From contig JAJCYM010000054.1 of the NCBI GenBank assembly GCA_029262895.1, forward strand, positions 1 through 64,000: a stretch of DNA of 64,000 nucleotides. The letters run 5' to 3'. The DNA is from Roseivirga sp. Lineage in GTDB: Bacteria > Bacteroidota > Bacteroidia > Cytophagales > Cyclobacteriaceae. The position numbers and the translations under genes are program-made. Shown in pieces: positions 35,001 through 45,619 of the stretch (position 1 is the first letter of the stretch; each line of letters begins with the position of its first letter). The notes under the pieces were generated by a model. The model saw nothing but the letters and a program-made list of their open reading frames with translations, searched no databases and was not told the origin of the DNA.

Positions 35001-37508
35001 TTACAACGAGATACCGAAGCTGAACTTAATACTCGACTTTCGAACCCCTGGCTGACCGGTGTAGGTAAGGCGATGGAACCAATCTATTCTCAGGACTTTA
35101 AGGATATTCTGGACGCCAATTCCCACTTCAGCATAGGGTTTGCCTGAATCAAGAGTGTTAAAAAAAGGCAGATCATTGTTTAACTCATCTTGCCTAACCT
35201 GAAGGTCGATATTGCTTTGTCTCACTCCTCCAAATAGCACATTGGCGCTTCCTACCAATCTCCATTTCAGTCTCTTCAAAAGCGGGATTCGGTTCAGGAT
35301 GAATCCCTCAAAGAAATGTTGATAACGTAGTGAGGCATAGCTATCACTAACATATTCAAAGAACTCCATTTGATTGAAGGCAATGTTGGTATAAATTGGC
35401 TGCTCGTTCCCAATATGCGCCCTGAGCAAAGGGTAAGGCAGATCGTTAAAATTATGGCTGGCGGTGATGTTATAAAATGACACACCCCAAAGCCCCATTT
35501 TCAACCGCTGTGAGATGCCAAAATCAACTCTATGATAATCGAATGTTCCATTCAGCGGCCCCTTAAATCCTCTTGTATAGGCCACGCTTAATGAGGGCCA
35601 TCTTAGTGTGCCTAGACTTCTTCTGGAATTGTCATTAATCAGGAATGTCTCATCGCGTGCATATTTCAACCTAATTGTGGCTTCACTGGTGGTGAATTCA
35701 CTGGCCAGAGCCGAGCTTACATCACTCGGATCGGTCCTGTATCGAAACTCGAAACGTGGAATGAATTTTTGGTTTCGCAGACTCAGATTAAAGGAAAATG
35801 CCTTTGAAACTTGCGAAAAGTAGTTGAACTGAATTCTCTCATATTTGAAAGGGCGAACCAAATCCCCTATTTGGGTCAATGCCACAAAAGCACTTCCATT
35901 ATTAAACCCATTGATTGGGTCTGGCTGTATCCCAAGTTGATCCAAATCATTTCGATAGTTCAAGCCTAGCGTAGTCCATTTCTTTCGATTAGCGATCCAG
36001 GTGGCCCCGAACCCGTACTTATACTTCCTATCATCAAAACCATAGGCCAGGTAGCCATTGAACTGCCAGCGTAAGCTAAAATTCTCATTGGTCCTACCTC
36101 CCAACCTAAGCCTTATTCCTTCTTGATCATTTTGGGATATTAAAAAAGGCCAGGGTCCGATATCGATTGGCCCAACCTCAACATAACCACGAGCCACAGT
36201 CTTCAGAATCTCTGTCCAGGTTTTGATAAAGGGAATGTTTTTCAGCGTGTCAATCATGGCAATCACATTCCGTTCAGTCAAGCTCAGTGTATCATGCCTG
36301 TTTGCCTCCCAAAAAGCTTCATCTTTTACACGTGCGTCTTCTTCCAATTCAATTGTTCTTTCAAAGAACTTAGTTGGTCGGGGCTCAGTAATTTGAATAT
36401 TCTTATTGGAGCTGTAGAATTTAGCCAATACACCTGCTGATTGTTTGCCCAGCTCCGAAACGTCAATAAGTATTCTCGATTTATTAGGTATCCAAGCTCC
36501 AGTGGACGTTCGCTCCAGCTCTTGCTGAATTTTGATTCTTTCAATAAAATTGAGGTTGGCGGTTGGCTGCATTGTTGCATCTATCTGCTTTATGCCAAAG
36601 TCTTCCTTAGCCACCCACATTTTGCCATAAAAAGCCAATTCCTGATCGTTTTTAGGGATAAAGCCCAAAACGTAGCAATACTCATCGCCCAAATAGACAC
36701 TGTCTTCAAGGTCATAATCGTAGAGTATACGCCAGGCATCTCCTATTGGGGAGGCAAACTCCTTCTCTACAATATTCATCCGATTTTGATAGAAGTTGTA
36801 TTCTTGAAATGACGAGCCGATTAACTGTGAGACCAGCGATCCATCCTCAATACCTACTCCGGTTATTTTGGTTTTTTGAATTAGCTCCTTTTGGAGTTTG
36901 GGATTAGACCTGAAATAGAATTTTGAAAGTGATTCTGAAATGAAGAGTGGAAGAATCGGTTTACCATCATCTCCAGCTATTTGCTCTATACTGTCAAGCA
37001 CCTGGGTAATTTTCTGTACAGCTTTTTTCTGCCTGAATTTATCCGTGATGTTATCTATATCAAACTCGATCTTATTATAGCTTTCATATTCGTAGCCAGG
37101 AATTCCTCTCTTGTCGTTCTTGTTTTTATTGGCCATAATCTGCCTCATGATTGGAAAGGCTGGATTTTCTGTTCGGCCGGCTATAATCACAAACTCACCT
37201 AATGATGTAGATTCAGGTTGTAGTTGAAAATTGATGGTTTGGGTAATGCCTTTTTGGTATACTTTGGTTTTTCGCTCATAACCAATATAAGATACAACCA
37301 GTGTATCAGAATCCGCTTGCCCCCTTATTTCATAGTAACCGTCAAAGTCTGTTGGGCTTCCAATTGAAGTGCCCTTAATCACCACATTGGCGAATGGAAT
37401 AGGGCTGCCTGATTCGGCATCTATGACTTTTCCTCGAATGACCGTTCCCTGTGAGTATGCCTGAATAGCAGTAAATAGGCTGAAAAGGATTATTAGGTGA
37501 GTTCTCAA
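35001..37508 (-). CDS. DUF5686 outer-membrane protein with carboxypeptidase-like regulatory domain
   Basis: The 835-residue protein has a signal peptide (LIILFSLFTAIQAYSQ), a carboxypeptidase regulatory-like beta-sandwich at about 22-105 (GKVIDAESGSPIPFANVVIKG) and the long DUF5686 region to the C-terminus, with beta-barrel-like strands ending in SIKFSFGISL. A TAA stands directly before the start, and no ATG precedes the signal, so TTG 37508 is the only reasonable start. DUF5686 proteins are common outer-membrane proteins of Bacteroidota with unknown function. Confidence 0.88.
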   Translation of the reverse strand: MRTHLIILFSLFTAIQAYSQGTVIRGKVIDAESGSPIPFANVVIKGTSIGSPTDFDGYYEIRGQADSDTLVVSYIGYERKTKVYQKGITQTINFQLQPESTSLGEFVIIAGRTENPAFPIMRQIMANKNKNDKRGIPGYEYESYNKIEFDIDNITDKFRQKKAVQKITQVLDSIEQIAGDDGKPILPLFISESLSKFYFRSNPKLQKELIQKTKITGVGIEDGSLVSQLIGSSFQEYNFYQNRMNIVEKEFASPIGDAWRILYDYDLEDSVYLGDEYCYVLGFIPKNDQELAFYGKMWVAKEDFGIKQIDATMQPTANLNFIERIKIQQELERTSTGAWIPNKSRILIDVSELGKQSAGVLAKFYSSNKNIQITEPRPTKFFERTIELEEDARVKDEAFWEANRHDTLSLTERNVIAMIDTLKNIPFIKTWTEILKTVARGYVEVGPIDIGPWPFLISQNDQEGIRLRLGGRTNENFSLRWQFNGYLAYGFDDRKYKYGFGATWIANRKKWTTLGLNYRNDLDQLGIQPDPINGFNNGSAFVALTQIGDLVRPFKYERIQFNYFSQVSKAFSFNLSLRNQKFIPRFEFRYRTDPSDVSSALASEFTTSEATIRLKYARDETFLINDNSRRSLGTLRWPSLSVAYTRGFKGPLNGTFDYHRVDFGISQRLKMGLWGVSFYNITASHNFNDLPYPLLRAHIGNEQPIYTNIAFNQMEFFEYVSDSYASLRYQHFFEGFILNRIPLLKRLKWRLVGSANVLFGGVRQSNIDLQVRQDELNNDLPFFNTLDSGKPYAEVGIGVQNILKVLRIDWFHRLTYTGQPGVRKSSIKFSFGISL

Positions 37509-37579
37509 TTATGTTTGTTTTGGCCTTGATTATGAATGTAACGAAGTCTTAATGAAAAAAGTAAGTTTAAAGTTCAACT

Positions 37580-38275
37580 TTAATCCTGTTGACCGTCCGA
37601 TCGATTTAGCTCCACTTTCTCTAGAAAATTTTTAATGTGTAAATCAGAGCGTTTTACAATTCTCTTATACCACTCCAATCTCAATTCAGCCATCTCATCT
37701 TCTGAAAGTTGCCAATCAATTTCTGAGGCCTTTAATCGCTGAACCAAATTTTGCAAAATTAATGCTGCACTCACAGAAATATTGAAAGATTCTGTAAACC
37801 CATACATTGGCACATGCACCATTTCGTCTATAACCTCACGAGCATCATCACTTAACCCCTCCAGCTCGGTTCCAAAAATTAAAGCTGTGGGTTCGCTGAT
37901 ATCCAACTTCTCTATTGATGCACTTTTTTCGTCCGGGGTTGTTCCAACCAGTCGATAACCTGCGCTTTTTAATTCTCTCAAACAGGATTCGGAACTATTT
38001 GAGTCTTGCTCATATTTCTTAAGTGTGACCCATTTTGATGCGCCTCTAACAATATTCGGGTTCACGTTATATTCATGTAGGCTTTGTGTGATGTGTAAAT
38101 CCTGGATTCCAAAACAATCACAGGTTCTGATTACTGCGCTAATATTATGGCCATGATAGAGGTCTTCCAGGACTACAGTCAAATGTCGAGTTCGTTGCGA
38201 AAGTACAGCATCTATAAGCTGTCGTTTATTCTCAGTTACATACTCTCCAAGCAGTGCTATAAGCTTTGACCTCAC
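37580..38275 (-). CDS. SpoU/TrmH-family RNA 2'-O-methyltransferase
   Basis: The 231-residue protein starts at GTG 38275. SPOUT knot motifs are present: NISAVIRTCDCFGIQDLHI (motif 1), LIFGTELEGLSDDA (motif 2) and VPMYGFTESFNISVSAALIL (motif 3), in the order that builds the S-adenosylmethionine knot. The C-terminal extension (LRLEWYKRIVKRSDLHIKNF) is like that of TrmH, which methylates G18 of tRNA. TrmH is therefore the best guess, but an rRNA substrate cannot be excluded. It lies downstream of parC and a terminator. Confidence 0.9.
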   Translation of the reverse strand: MRSKLIALLGEYVTENKRQLIDAVLSQRTRHLTVVLEDLYHGHNISAVIRTCDCFGIQDLHITQSLHEYNVNPNIVRGASKWVTLKKYEQDSNSSESCLRELKSAGYRLVGTTPDEKSASIEKLDISEPTALIFGTELEGLSDDAREVIDEMVHVPMYGFTESFNISVSAALILQNLVQRLKASEIDWQLSEDEMAELRLEWYKRIVKRSDLHIKNFLEKVELNRSDGQQD

Positions 38276-38313
38276 TGTGCATTTTTTTCAGAAACCAAAG
38301 GTATACAAAAAGA

Positions 38314-38342
38314 AAAAGCTATCCGTGGAGGACAGCCTTTTC
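38314..38342 (-). terminator. Terminator of the parE-parC unit
   Basis: On the minus strand AAGGCTGTCC pairs with GGATAGCTTTTT (one G-T pair) around TCCAC and ends in a T tract, about 110 bp after the parC stop. Confidence 0.75.
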
Positions 38343-38451
38343 AGGAAGATGAACAAACAAAATTATTAAGACTAATTGGGTATTAACTGAAAAACAGATT
38401 CACAGTAATAACATCCAATAAATGTCTAACCCTTATTCATCCCTGAACTGA

Positions 38452-41229
38452 CTAGAATAATTCTATCGTCTCCCCGACATTATAACTATCATCATTATCT
38501 CCACCTTTGCCCTTATTATTTGGCTTAGCAGTCGGTTTTGCTGGTTTTTGCTCTTCTACATCTGGTGGAGGGGCCTCTTCAGTTTTTGCTGATTCTACCG
38601 GACTTTCCTTTTTAGGAGTTTCCCCTTCCACCACCTTTTCTTCTTTCAAATCTTCATCGCCAGGTTCTGCTTTGCCGGTAACTTCCGTAGCCTTTGGTTG
38701 GGCTCTGGGCACCTTTACTTCTTTTTGTTCCCCATTCAATAAAACGACCTTTTTCACATTATGCGGTGTAAGCTTGTTGCCCGTTGCTTTCCAGCCTTTC
38801 ACATCAATTAGCATATCAAGGTCGTAGGTGGTCGTCTTTCTTTCCCTGTCACCCTTAACCGTGTAGTGTACCTCAACCTGCGGTTGAACAATATTTGTAG
38901 CCAAAACCATTTTGGATCCCTTTTCTTCACTTATAAACAGGAATTTCTTGCCAGCCGAAGACGTTTCAATTTGGAATCGTTTAACAAAATGGGTCCCTGC
39001 TCCAGCATCATAATGAATCACAGAGATCACAGATTCAGGTTCGAATTTGGCTATGAGATATATTTTATCGAGTTCGTAACGATTGCTTAACTCAAAGGAG
39101 GTCAGCTCGTATTCACCTGTATGGTATATTATCAGAATCTTGTCTTCACTCTGAAAGTTGCCTAAGAGTTTACCTCTGGCATCTCGATTCAGGCGGCCTA
39201 CTGAATCATCATACCATATGTCTACTCCCCCCAGTGTGGATTTCCCTTCCATCTTTAACTGCACCTTCCGAACCGGATATCTGGTAACAATATTCCCTCC
39301 TGCTCCCCTTCCCTTGATCTCGAGCTCAGTGTAATCAAAGTCAAATACTTTCACCCTGGCTTTGGCACCTGAGGTCAAATAGATGGTCACAAGTTCGGCT
39401 TCTCCATTAGGGTTCGCAGTAAAGTAAAGCACCTTCGATCCTCGCTCTCCTTTGGTAAGGTCATATTCCTTATCTCTGGTCACACCCCTTACCTGGAACC
39501 GCTTGACCATCGAGCGGCCGGACTTTCCTTCAAGGTACATCATGTTATAAACCATGCGCTCATCATTCTTTTTGAACACACCTACATGAATAATGTCCTT
39601 ACCGACAAAAATCTTGTCTGAAATCCTAACCACCTGAAATTTGCCATCACTTCGGAAAACAATGATGTCATCAATATCGGAGCACTCACAAACGAACTCG
39701 TCTTTACGCATACCATAACCAATGAATCCTTCTGCCCGGTTGACATAAAGCTTGGCATTGTTGGCAGCAACCACAGTGGCCGTGATATTCTCAAATGACC
39801 TTATTTCAGTTTTTCGCTCTCTTCCCTTGCCGTATTTTTCTAAAAGCCTTTTGAAATAGGCAATGGCGTATTCAACCAGATTTTTCAGGTTATGCTCAAC
39901 TTCGGCAAGCTCCTCTTCGAGCTTGTTCATGATCTCATCTGCCTTGAATGAATCAAAACGAGAAATACGCTTAATTTTGATTTCCGTTAAGCGAACGATG
40001 TCTTCTTCTGTAATCTCTCTGTAAAATTCCTTCTTGAAGGGGTCCAATCCCTTGTCAATGGTTTTAATAACAGCCTCCCAGGTCTCACACTCTTCGATGT
40101 CGCGATAGATTCTGTTTTCGATGAAAATCTTTTCCAGAGATGAGAATAGTATCTTCTCCAACAACTCACCCTTCCTGATCTCAAGCTCCTGTCTGAGCAG
40201 TTCCACGGTCTGCTCAGTACTTATCCGAAGCATCTCATTTACACCAAGAAAATGAGGCTTATCGTCAATGATGACGCAGGAGTTAGGCGAAATGCTTACC
40301 TCACAATCTGTAAATGCATAAAGGGCATCAATAGTTATGTTCGGAGATTGGCCCGATGCCAGCTCGATTAATATCTCTACATGCTCGGCAGTATTATCGA
40401 CCACCTTTTTTATTTTGATCTTACCCTTATCATTCGCTTTGATAATGGACTCGATCACACTTGTGGTAGTGGTCGCAAATGGAATGTCTTTAACGGCTAT
40501 GCTCTTCTTGTCTACTTCTTCAATCCGCGCGCGAACTTTCACCTTTCCTCCACGCAGTCCGTCATTGTATTCTGAAAAATCTGCCATTCCTCCGGTGTTG
40601 AAATCCGGATAAATCTTCGGCTTTTTGCCTTCAAGCACCTTGATAGATGCCTGGATAAGCTCTATAAAGTTATGCGGAAGAATTTTAGTGGATAACCCTA
40701 CTGCGATACCTTCTACACCTTGAGCCAAAAGCAATGGGAACTTGACCGGCAGTGTAACGGGTTCTTTCTTTCGACCATCATAGGAAAGCTGCCAATCGGT
40801 GGTCTGTGCATTAAACACTACATCCAAGGCAAATTTGGAAAGTCTCGCTTCTATATACCTTGAAGCGGCTGCGCTGTCACCAGTGCGCACATCACCCCAG
40901 TTACCCTGGGTTTCAATTAAAAGATCCTTTTGCCCGATGTTTACTATGGCATCTCCAATTGAGGCATCTCCATGCGGATGATACTGCATGGTCTGCCCAA
41001 TCACATTGGCTACCTTATTAAAGCGGCCATCATCCATTTCCTTCATGGAATGCATGATCCTACGCTGCACAGGCTTGAAGCCATCTTCAATGGCTGGAAC
41101 AGCTCTCTCTAATATTACATATGAAGCATAATCCAGAAACCAATTCTGGTACATCCCCGATACTGGGATCACCTCTTGCATGGCTCCGTCTTCTTCCTTG
41201 TCTAATTCTTGGTTGTTCTCCTCACTCAT
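38452..41229 (-). CDS. parC: DNA topoisomerase IV subunit A
   Basis: The 925-residue protein has the breakage-reunion domain with DGFKPVQRRIMHSM and catalytic tyrosine Y125 (AASRYIEARL), a coiled-coil tower, and beta-pinwheel-type repeats in the C-terminal half (GRGAGGNIVTRYPVRKVQL). A charged Glu/Lys/Pro-rich tail follows (about 840-925). The partner parE lies upstream, separated by a GxxExxY cassette. With ParE it decatenates daughter chromosomes. That parE and parC stand together argues for topoisomerase IV rather than gyrase. Confidence 0.95.
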   Translation of the reverse strand: MSEENNQELDKEEDGAMQEVIPVSGMYQNWFLDYASYVILERAVPAIEDGFKPVQRRIMHSMKEMDDGRFNKVANVIGQTMQYHPHGDASIGDAIVNIGQKDLLIETQGNWGDVRTGDSAAASRYIEARLSKFALDVVFNAQTTDWQLSYDGRKKEPVTLPVKFPLLLAQGVEGIAVGLSTKILPHNFIELIQASIKVLEGKKPKIYPDFNTGGMADFSEYNDGLRGGKVKVRARIEEVDKKSIAVKDIPFATTTTSVIESIIKANDKGKIKIKKVVDNTAEHVEILIELASGQSPNITIDALYAFTDCEVSISPNSCVIIDDKPHFLGVNEMLRISTEQTVELLRQELEIRKGELLEKILFSSLEKIFIENRIYRDIEECETWEAVIKTIDKGLDPFKKEFYREITEEDIVRLTEIKIKRISRFDSFKADEIMNKLEEELAEVEHNLKNLVEYAIAYFKRLLEKYGKGRERKTEIRSFENITATVVAANNAKLYVNRAEGFIGYGMRKDEFVCECSDIDDIIVFRSDGKFQVVRISDKIFVGKDIIHVGVFKKNDERMVYNMMYLEGKSGRSMVKRFQVRGVTRDKEYDLTKGERGSKVLYFTANPNGEAELVTIYLTSGAKARVKVFDFDYTELEIKGRGAGGNIVTRYPVRKVQLKMEGKSTLGGVDIWYDDSVGRLNRDARGKLLGNFQSEDKILIIYHTGEYELTSFELSNRYELDKIYLIAKFEPESVISVIHYDAGAGTHFVKRFQIETSSAGKKFLFISEEKGSKMVLATNIVQPQVEVHYTVKGDRERKTTTYDLDMLIDVKGWKATGNKLTPHNVKKVVLLNGEQKEVKVPRAQPKATEVTGKAEPGDEDLKEEKVVEGETPKKESPVESAKTEEAPPPDVEEQKPAKPTAKPNNKGKGGDNDDSYNVGETIELF

Positions 41230-41243
41230 TTAATAGTATTGTT

Positions 41244-41272
41244 CACCGCAAAGGGCGCTAAGTAACGCTAAG
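41244..41272 (+). repeat. Left imperfect inverted repeat of the GxxExxY cassette
   Basis: CACCGCAAAGGGCGCTAAG and ten further bases match the complement of 41658-41686 at 21 of 29 positions. The stop codon of the GxxExxY gene (41268-41270) lies inside it. Confidence 0.65.
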
Positions 41273-41651
41273 CTTCAAATTTATTTACAACTCTTTTAAT
41301 TCCATCTTTTAACAGCACTGAATTAAAATTAATTAATAGACCTAATCGCGAATCGGATAATTTCAGATAAGTCAATATCTGAGCCAGGTGGATGTCACTA
41401 AGTGCACTAACAGATTTAATCTCAATAATCACTTTGTCTTCAACCATTAAATCAATCCTGTAACCACAATCCAAGTTTACTTCTTCATAAATCAAGGGTA
41501 ACGGTTTTTCCTTTTGCACATTCAACCCAACCTGAACCAGTTCATAGAAAAGGCAGGCTTGATAAGCGGATTCCAACAGGCCAGGACCTAAAGCTCGATG
41601 TACCTTTATAGCAGCATCGATTACTTTGCTTGAAATCTCATTTTCCGTCAT
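41268..41651 (-). CDS. GxxExxY family protein (PD-(D/E)XK-like)
   Basis: The 127-residue protein has the naming motif GLLESAY (GxxExxY) at about residues 24-30, then YRIDLMVEDKVIIEIKSV, which fits the D...E-x-K core of PD-(D/E)XK nucleases. Its function is not established. It lies between parE and parC on the same strand, where most relatives have nothing. It is bounded by imperfect inverted repeats (41244-41272 and 41658-41686), so it appears to be an insertion that keeps the operon transcribed. Confidence 0.9.
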   Translation of the reverse strand: MTENEISSKVIDAAIKVHRALGPGLLESAYQACLFYELVQVGLNVQKEKPLPLIYEEVNLDCGYRIDLMVEDKVIIEIKSVSALSDIHLAQILTYLKLSDSRLGLLINFNSVLLKDGIKRVVNKFEA

Positions 41652-41657
41652 CCTACA

Positions 41658-41686
41658 CTTTGTGTTTCTCTGCGTTCTTTGCGGTT
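41658..41686 (-). repeat. Right imperfect inverted repeat of the GxxExxY cassette
   Basis: Read on the minus strand it begins AACCGCAAAGAACGCAGAG and matches the left copy at 21 of 29 positions. It lies between the parE stop (41698) and the GxxExxY start. Confidence 0.65.
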
Positions 41687-41697
41687 CAACTCTTCTC

Positions 41698-43563
41698 TCA
41701 GATAGCTTCTTCTACCAAATCCTTTTCAACCTTGAGGTTATCAATAATAAACACCTGCCGATCAGGCGTATTTTTACCCATAAAGAAGGTAAGCAGGTCT
41801 TTTATGCTGGTGTCCTTTTTCAGGATGATGGGCTCAAGCCGCATGTCTTCGCCTATAAATCGCTTGAATTCATCAGGTGAAATTTCTCCGAGCCCTTTGA
41901 ACCTTGTGATCTCTGGCTTGCTTCCCAGCTTTTCAATGGCTTCCTGTTTTTCTTCCTCACTGTAGCAATAGTGTGTTTCCTTCTTATTCCTTACCCTAAA
42001 TAATGGTGTTTCCAAAATGTAAATATGCCCTCTTCTCACCAGGTCAGGGAAAAACTGAAGAAAGTAGGTCAGTAATAAGAGTCGGATGTGCATGCCATCA
42101 ACATCGGCATCCGTTGCAATCACAACCTTATCATATCGTAGCCCTTCCAATCCATCTTCAATATTCAACGCATGTTGCAGCAAATTGAATTCTTCATTTT
42201 CATAGACCACTTTTTTGGTCTGACCAAAACAATTCAATGGTTTTCCTCTTAAGCTAAATACCGCTTGGGTTTGAACATTCCTCGATTTAGTAATTGATCC
42301 ACTAGCAGAATCTCCTTCTGTAATAAAAAGGGTGCTGGCATTTTTAAGATCTTCATCCCCCTTCTTATCATCCAAATGAATTCTGCAATCCCTCAGTTTC
42401 TTGTTATGCAGATTGGCCTTTTTGGCCCTTTCATTGGCCAGTTTTTTGATGCCGGCAATTTCTTTTCGTTCGCGCTCCGATTGCAAAATACGTTTCAGCA
42501 AAGCATCTGCCGTGGTAGGGTTCTTATGTAAATAATCGTCAAGGGCTTTTTTGACAAAATCATTTACAAAGGTCCTCATTGTTGGGCCTTCAGGTTCAAC
42601 ATTTAATGAGCCCAATTTCGTTTTTGTCTGAGACTCAAAAATTGGTTCCTGAACCCGCACTGCAATAGAGCCTGCCACTGAGGCTCTCACATCAGTGGCA
42701 TCAAAATTTTTATTGTAAAACTCCCGAACGGTTTTCACTATAGCCTCTCGAAAAGCAGCCTGATGGGTTCCTCCCTGAGTGGTGTATTGGCCGTTAACAA
42801 ATGAATAATAGTCCTCTCCATATTGATTAGTATGGGTCAGGGCAATTTCAATATCTTCCCCTTTAAGATAGATTATAGGGTATCGAAGAGTATCGGCATC
42901 AGTCTTGCGTGAAAGCAGGTCAAATAAGCCCTTCTCAGAATGGTATTTCTCTCCATTAAAATTGATAGTGAGCCCTGCATTTAGAAAGCAATAATTCCAA
43001 ATGAGGTCATCTAGGTATTGGGGGATAAAATGATAATGCTTGAAGACGGTATCATCAGGTTTGAAAACGATTTGTGTACCATTGCGGCCACTTGTAGTCG
43101 TTTCTTTGGCGTCATTGTTCAGGTCTCCTCGTTCAAACTCGGCAAGTTTAGTCTTCCCGTCTCTGTAGGACTGAACCTTGAAGTATGTTGAAAGGGCATT
43201 AACGGCTTTAGTACCAACTCCGTTTAATCCAACCGATTTCTGGAAGGCGCCACTGTCATATTTTCCACCTGTATTGATTTTTGAAACGCAGTCTATAACC
43301 TTGCCCAGAGGAATTCCTCGTCCATAGTCCCTCACCTCCACTTTATGCTCGGATACCTTCACATCGATGGTTTTACCAAAGCCCATCATGTGTTCATCAA
43401 TGCTATTATCGATGACCTCTTTTACCAATACATAAATACCATCATCCTGAGAAGACCCGTCTCCCAATTTACCAATATACATTCCGGGTCTTAATCTGAT
43501 ATGCTCTTTCCAATCGAGGGAACGGATGCTATCCTCGTTGTAATTCGACACTTGATTCGCCAT
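41698..43563 (-). CDS. parE: DNA topoisomerase IV subunit B
   Basis: The 621-residue protein has a GHKL ATPase domain ([36 protein letters not shown]), a transducer domain and a TOPRIM domain with [11 protein letters not shown] and [17 protein letters not shown]. It supplies the ATP-driven half of topoisomerase IV. It heads the parE - GxxExxY - parC unit. The length and the absence of the long GyrB insertion fit ParE. Confidence 0.95.
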   Translation of the reverse strand: MANQVSNYNEDSIRSLDWKEHIRLRPGMYIGKLGDGSSQDDGIYVLVKEVIDNSIDEHMMGFGKTIDVKVSEHKVEVRDYGRGIPLGKVIDCVSKINTGGKYDSGAFQKSVGLNGVGTKAVNALSTYFKVQSYRDGKTKLAEFERGDLNNDAKETTTSGRNGTQIVFKPDDTVFKHYHFIPQYLDDLIWNYCFLNAGLTINFNGEKYHSEKGLFDLLSRKTDADTLRYPIIYLKGEDIEIALTHTNQYGEDYYSFVNGQYTTQGGTHQAAFREAIVKTVREFYNKNFDATDVRASVAGSIAVRVQEPIFESQTKTKLGSLNVEPEGPTMRTFVNDFVKKALDDYLHKNPTTADALLKRILQSERERKEIAGIKKLANERAKKANLHNKKLRDCRIHLDDKKGDEDLKNASTLFITEGDSASGSITKSRNVQTQAVFSLRGKPLNCFGQTKKVVYENEEFNLLQHALNIEDGLEGLRYDKVVIATDADVDGMHIRLLLLTYFLQFFPDLVRRGHIYILETPLFRVRNKKETHYCYSEEEKQEAIEKLGSKPEITRFKGLGEISPDEFKRFIGEDMRLEPIILKKDTSIKDLLTFFMGKNTPDRQVFIIDNLKVEKDLVEEAI

Positions 43564-43712
43564 TCAACTTTTCAACTAAAAATTCTGGAAGATCAACACG
43601 CACATTTGCGCAATTGAAAGCGGAATTTAGAATATAAATGTCAAAAAAACACTATCGAATTTGAGAGGCTTATTCTTGTTTGCCATTAAGTCCTGATTCA
43701 GAATAATTTCTA

Positions 43713-44177
43713 TCAATTTCTTTTTTTAGCGAGTAAGCCTGCGAGGTAGAAAAACCAGATGAGTAACAGAGCCGGACCTATATAAACAAAGCCCCCTAAA
43801 TAGGAGGTTTGAAACTCCTGAGCCCCATTCATATAGGCGACAAAAACAACGATAAGGGTGAAGAAGAAATTGAGAATTCCTATGAAGCCTTTTACCCACA
43901 TAGTCAGATCCTTTTTAAGTGCTTTGTTCTGTAGTCCCCGACCCTCTTCAGAACTTTTCACTTTTTTGAGTGTCCTCAAAAAAATGATACAAACTATATT
44001 GATCACAAGGAAAAAGGCCAGGCTACCAAAAAAGAATGTCCCCTTTTCTATAACAGCATCTGCGCTGCTATTCATGCGGTACACTACTTGGGTAGGCAGA
44101 TAGGCGTATGACCATAACAGAGCCCCTAAAAAAAGCAACCAACTTAAAGTTTTGAAAAATCCAACCAGCTTGTCCAT
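43713..44177 (-). CDS. Small membrane protein of unknown function
   Basis: From ATG 44177 the protein is 154 residues with four predicted membrane spans (about 7-25, 44-65, 96-115, 125-147) and a charged cytoplasmic loop (KKVKSSEEGRGLQNKALKK). An in-frame TTG eight codons upstream is less likely. No motif identifies it. It lies 150 bp upstream of parE on the same strand and is probably a separate unit. Confidence 0.65.
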   Translation of the reverse strand: MDKLVGFFKTLSWLLFLGALLWSYAYLPTQVVYRMNSSADAVIEKGTFFFGSLAFFLVINIVCIIFLRTLKKVKSSEEGRGLQNKALKKDLTMWVKGFIGILNFFFTLIVVFVAYMNGAQEFQTSYLGGFVYIGPALLLIWFFYLAGLLAKKRN

Positions 44178-44377
44178 ACCTTTCTGACTTTGAGCGCGCA
44201 ATTTAGAGATTTATGTTGTTTCTTTGCGCCTTATTGATACCGAATGATCAATTATTAAAAAGACTGCTCTTTTCTAATCTTAAAAGGGTGGTTAAATCGT
44301 TCAGGAATTGAATAAAAGAATCAAGGTGATGCAACTTGGGGTCTGATAACTACCTCTTATGCTAAATAGGTTTTTAA

Positions 44378-45619
44378 ATGAGTACTAATCCAATCGTAAT
44401 TGCCATCCCTGTTTATTTTTTGTTGATAGGGATTGAGATCATTTATCAGAGAGTTCAGGCGGTCAAAACTTATCGACTGAAGGACGCCATGACCAACATC
44501 AATTGTGGTGTAGTTAGCCAAATCACCGGTGGCTTTGTAATGCTCGCTCTATTTACCGCATATATTTATGTTCAAGAGAACTGGGCTCCCTTCTCTATCC
44601 CGAACGTATGGTGGGCCTATCCGTTCGCTTTTATCTTCTTTGACTTAATGTATTACTGGGCCCATCGCCTGAGTCATCAAATAAATTTATTCTGGGGAGC
44701 TCATAGTGTTCATCATCAAAGTGAAGACTATAACCTTACCGTGGCACTTCGACAAAGTTCAACACAGATTCTGTGGACCTTTATGTTTTACTTTCCGCTG
44801 GCCATGGCTGGATTTGATCCGTTCGTTTTCATTACTATGCAAGGGGTCAATTTGGTTTATCAATTCTGGATCCATACGGAATCGATTAAAAAAATGCCAA
44901 GATGGTTTGAGGCCATATTCAATACACCATCGCATCACCGGGTACATCACGCTCGTAACCCGAAGTATATTGATAAAAACCATGCAGGAACCCTTATTAT
45001 ATGGGATAAATTGTTCGGAACCTTTGCCAAGGAGGAAGAGGCGCCTACCTATGGAATTACCAAGCCGCTCGAAAGCTGGAATCCGGTTTGGGCCAATTTT
45101 GCTCACTATTCTGAGATCTATAAGGACGTTAAACGAGTTAGGGGTTTTAAGAACAAACTGGGAATTATATTTAATAAACCGGGTTGGATGCCTGAAGAAA
45201 TGGGAGGTTACCAAGCCGCGCCAAAAGTAAAACCTGATTACAAAAAATTTGACAATCGCACCCCCTTGAGGCTCAACGTCTATGTGATTGTTCAGTTCCT
45301 GATTGTTATGGCAGCCACTTTGCTCTTTCTCTATTACTTTAAAGTGATGAATAATCCTGAGAAAATTGCCTCAGCGACATTGATTATCATTTCTGTCGCA
45401 ACTTTTGGGCTATTATTTGAGAATAGAAAATGGAGTCCAATACTTGAATATATTCGCCTTACGGCCATGCCTTTGGTATTTATTTATTGCTTAGCTGGGT
45501 TTAATCCAAGTCTCATCATCTTACTGGGTGCCTTGGGGTATTTGGCTATCTCCATGGGCTGGTTTATCAGTATTCGCAGGCAATTCCGGTTAGCAACAAC
45601 GCTTACCTCTAGCGTCTAA
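44378..45619 (+). CDS. Sterol desaturase / fatty acid hydroxylase-family membrane enzyme
   Basis: The 413-residue protein has the eight-histidine diiron pattern: HRLSH (96-100), HSVHH (109-113) and HHRVHH (about 188-193), set among membrane spans. A second group of spans fills the C-terminal 130 residues, as in alkylglycerol-monooxygenase-like relatives. Such enzymes use O2 to hydroxylate or desaturate lipids. The substrate is unknown; no carotenoid or hopanoid gene is nearby. It is the first plus-strand gene after the topoisomerase cluster. Confidence 0.9.
   Translation: MSTNPIVIAIPVYFLLIGIEIIYQRVQAVKTYRLKDAMTNINCGVVSQITGGFVMLALFTAYIYVQENWAPFSIPNVWWAYPFAFIFFDLMYYWAHRLSHQINLFWGAHSVHHQSEDYNLTVALRQSSTQILWTFMFYFPLAMAGFDPFVFITMQGVNLVYQFWIHTESIKKMPRWFEAIFNTPSHHRVHHARNPKYIDKNHAGTLIIWDKLFGTFAKEEEAPTYGITKPLESWNPVWANFAHYSEIYKDVKRVRGFKNKLGIIFNKPGWMPEEMGGYQAAPKVKPDYKKFDNRTPLRLNVYVIVQFLIVMAATLLFLYYFKVMNNPEKIASATLIIISVATFGLLFENRKWSPILEYIRLTAMPLVFIYCLAGFNPSLIILLGALGYLAISMGWFISIRRQFRLATTLTSSV

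Noticed and set aside
44759..45214. Long antisense frame (151 codons) opposite the desaturase gene
   Set aside because: The plus strand has full diiron histidine motifs; the antisense frame has no start signal or family likeness.
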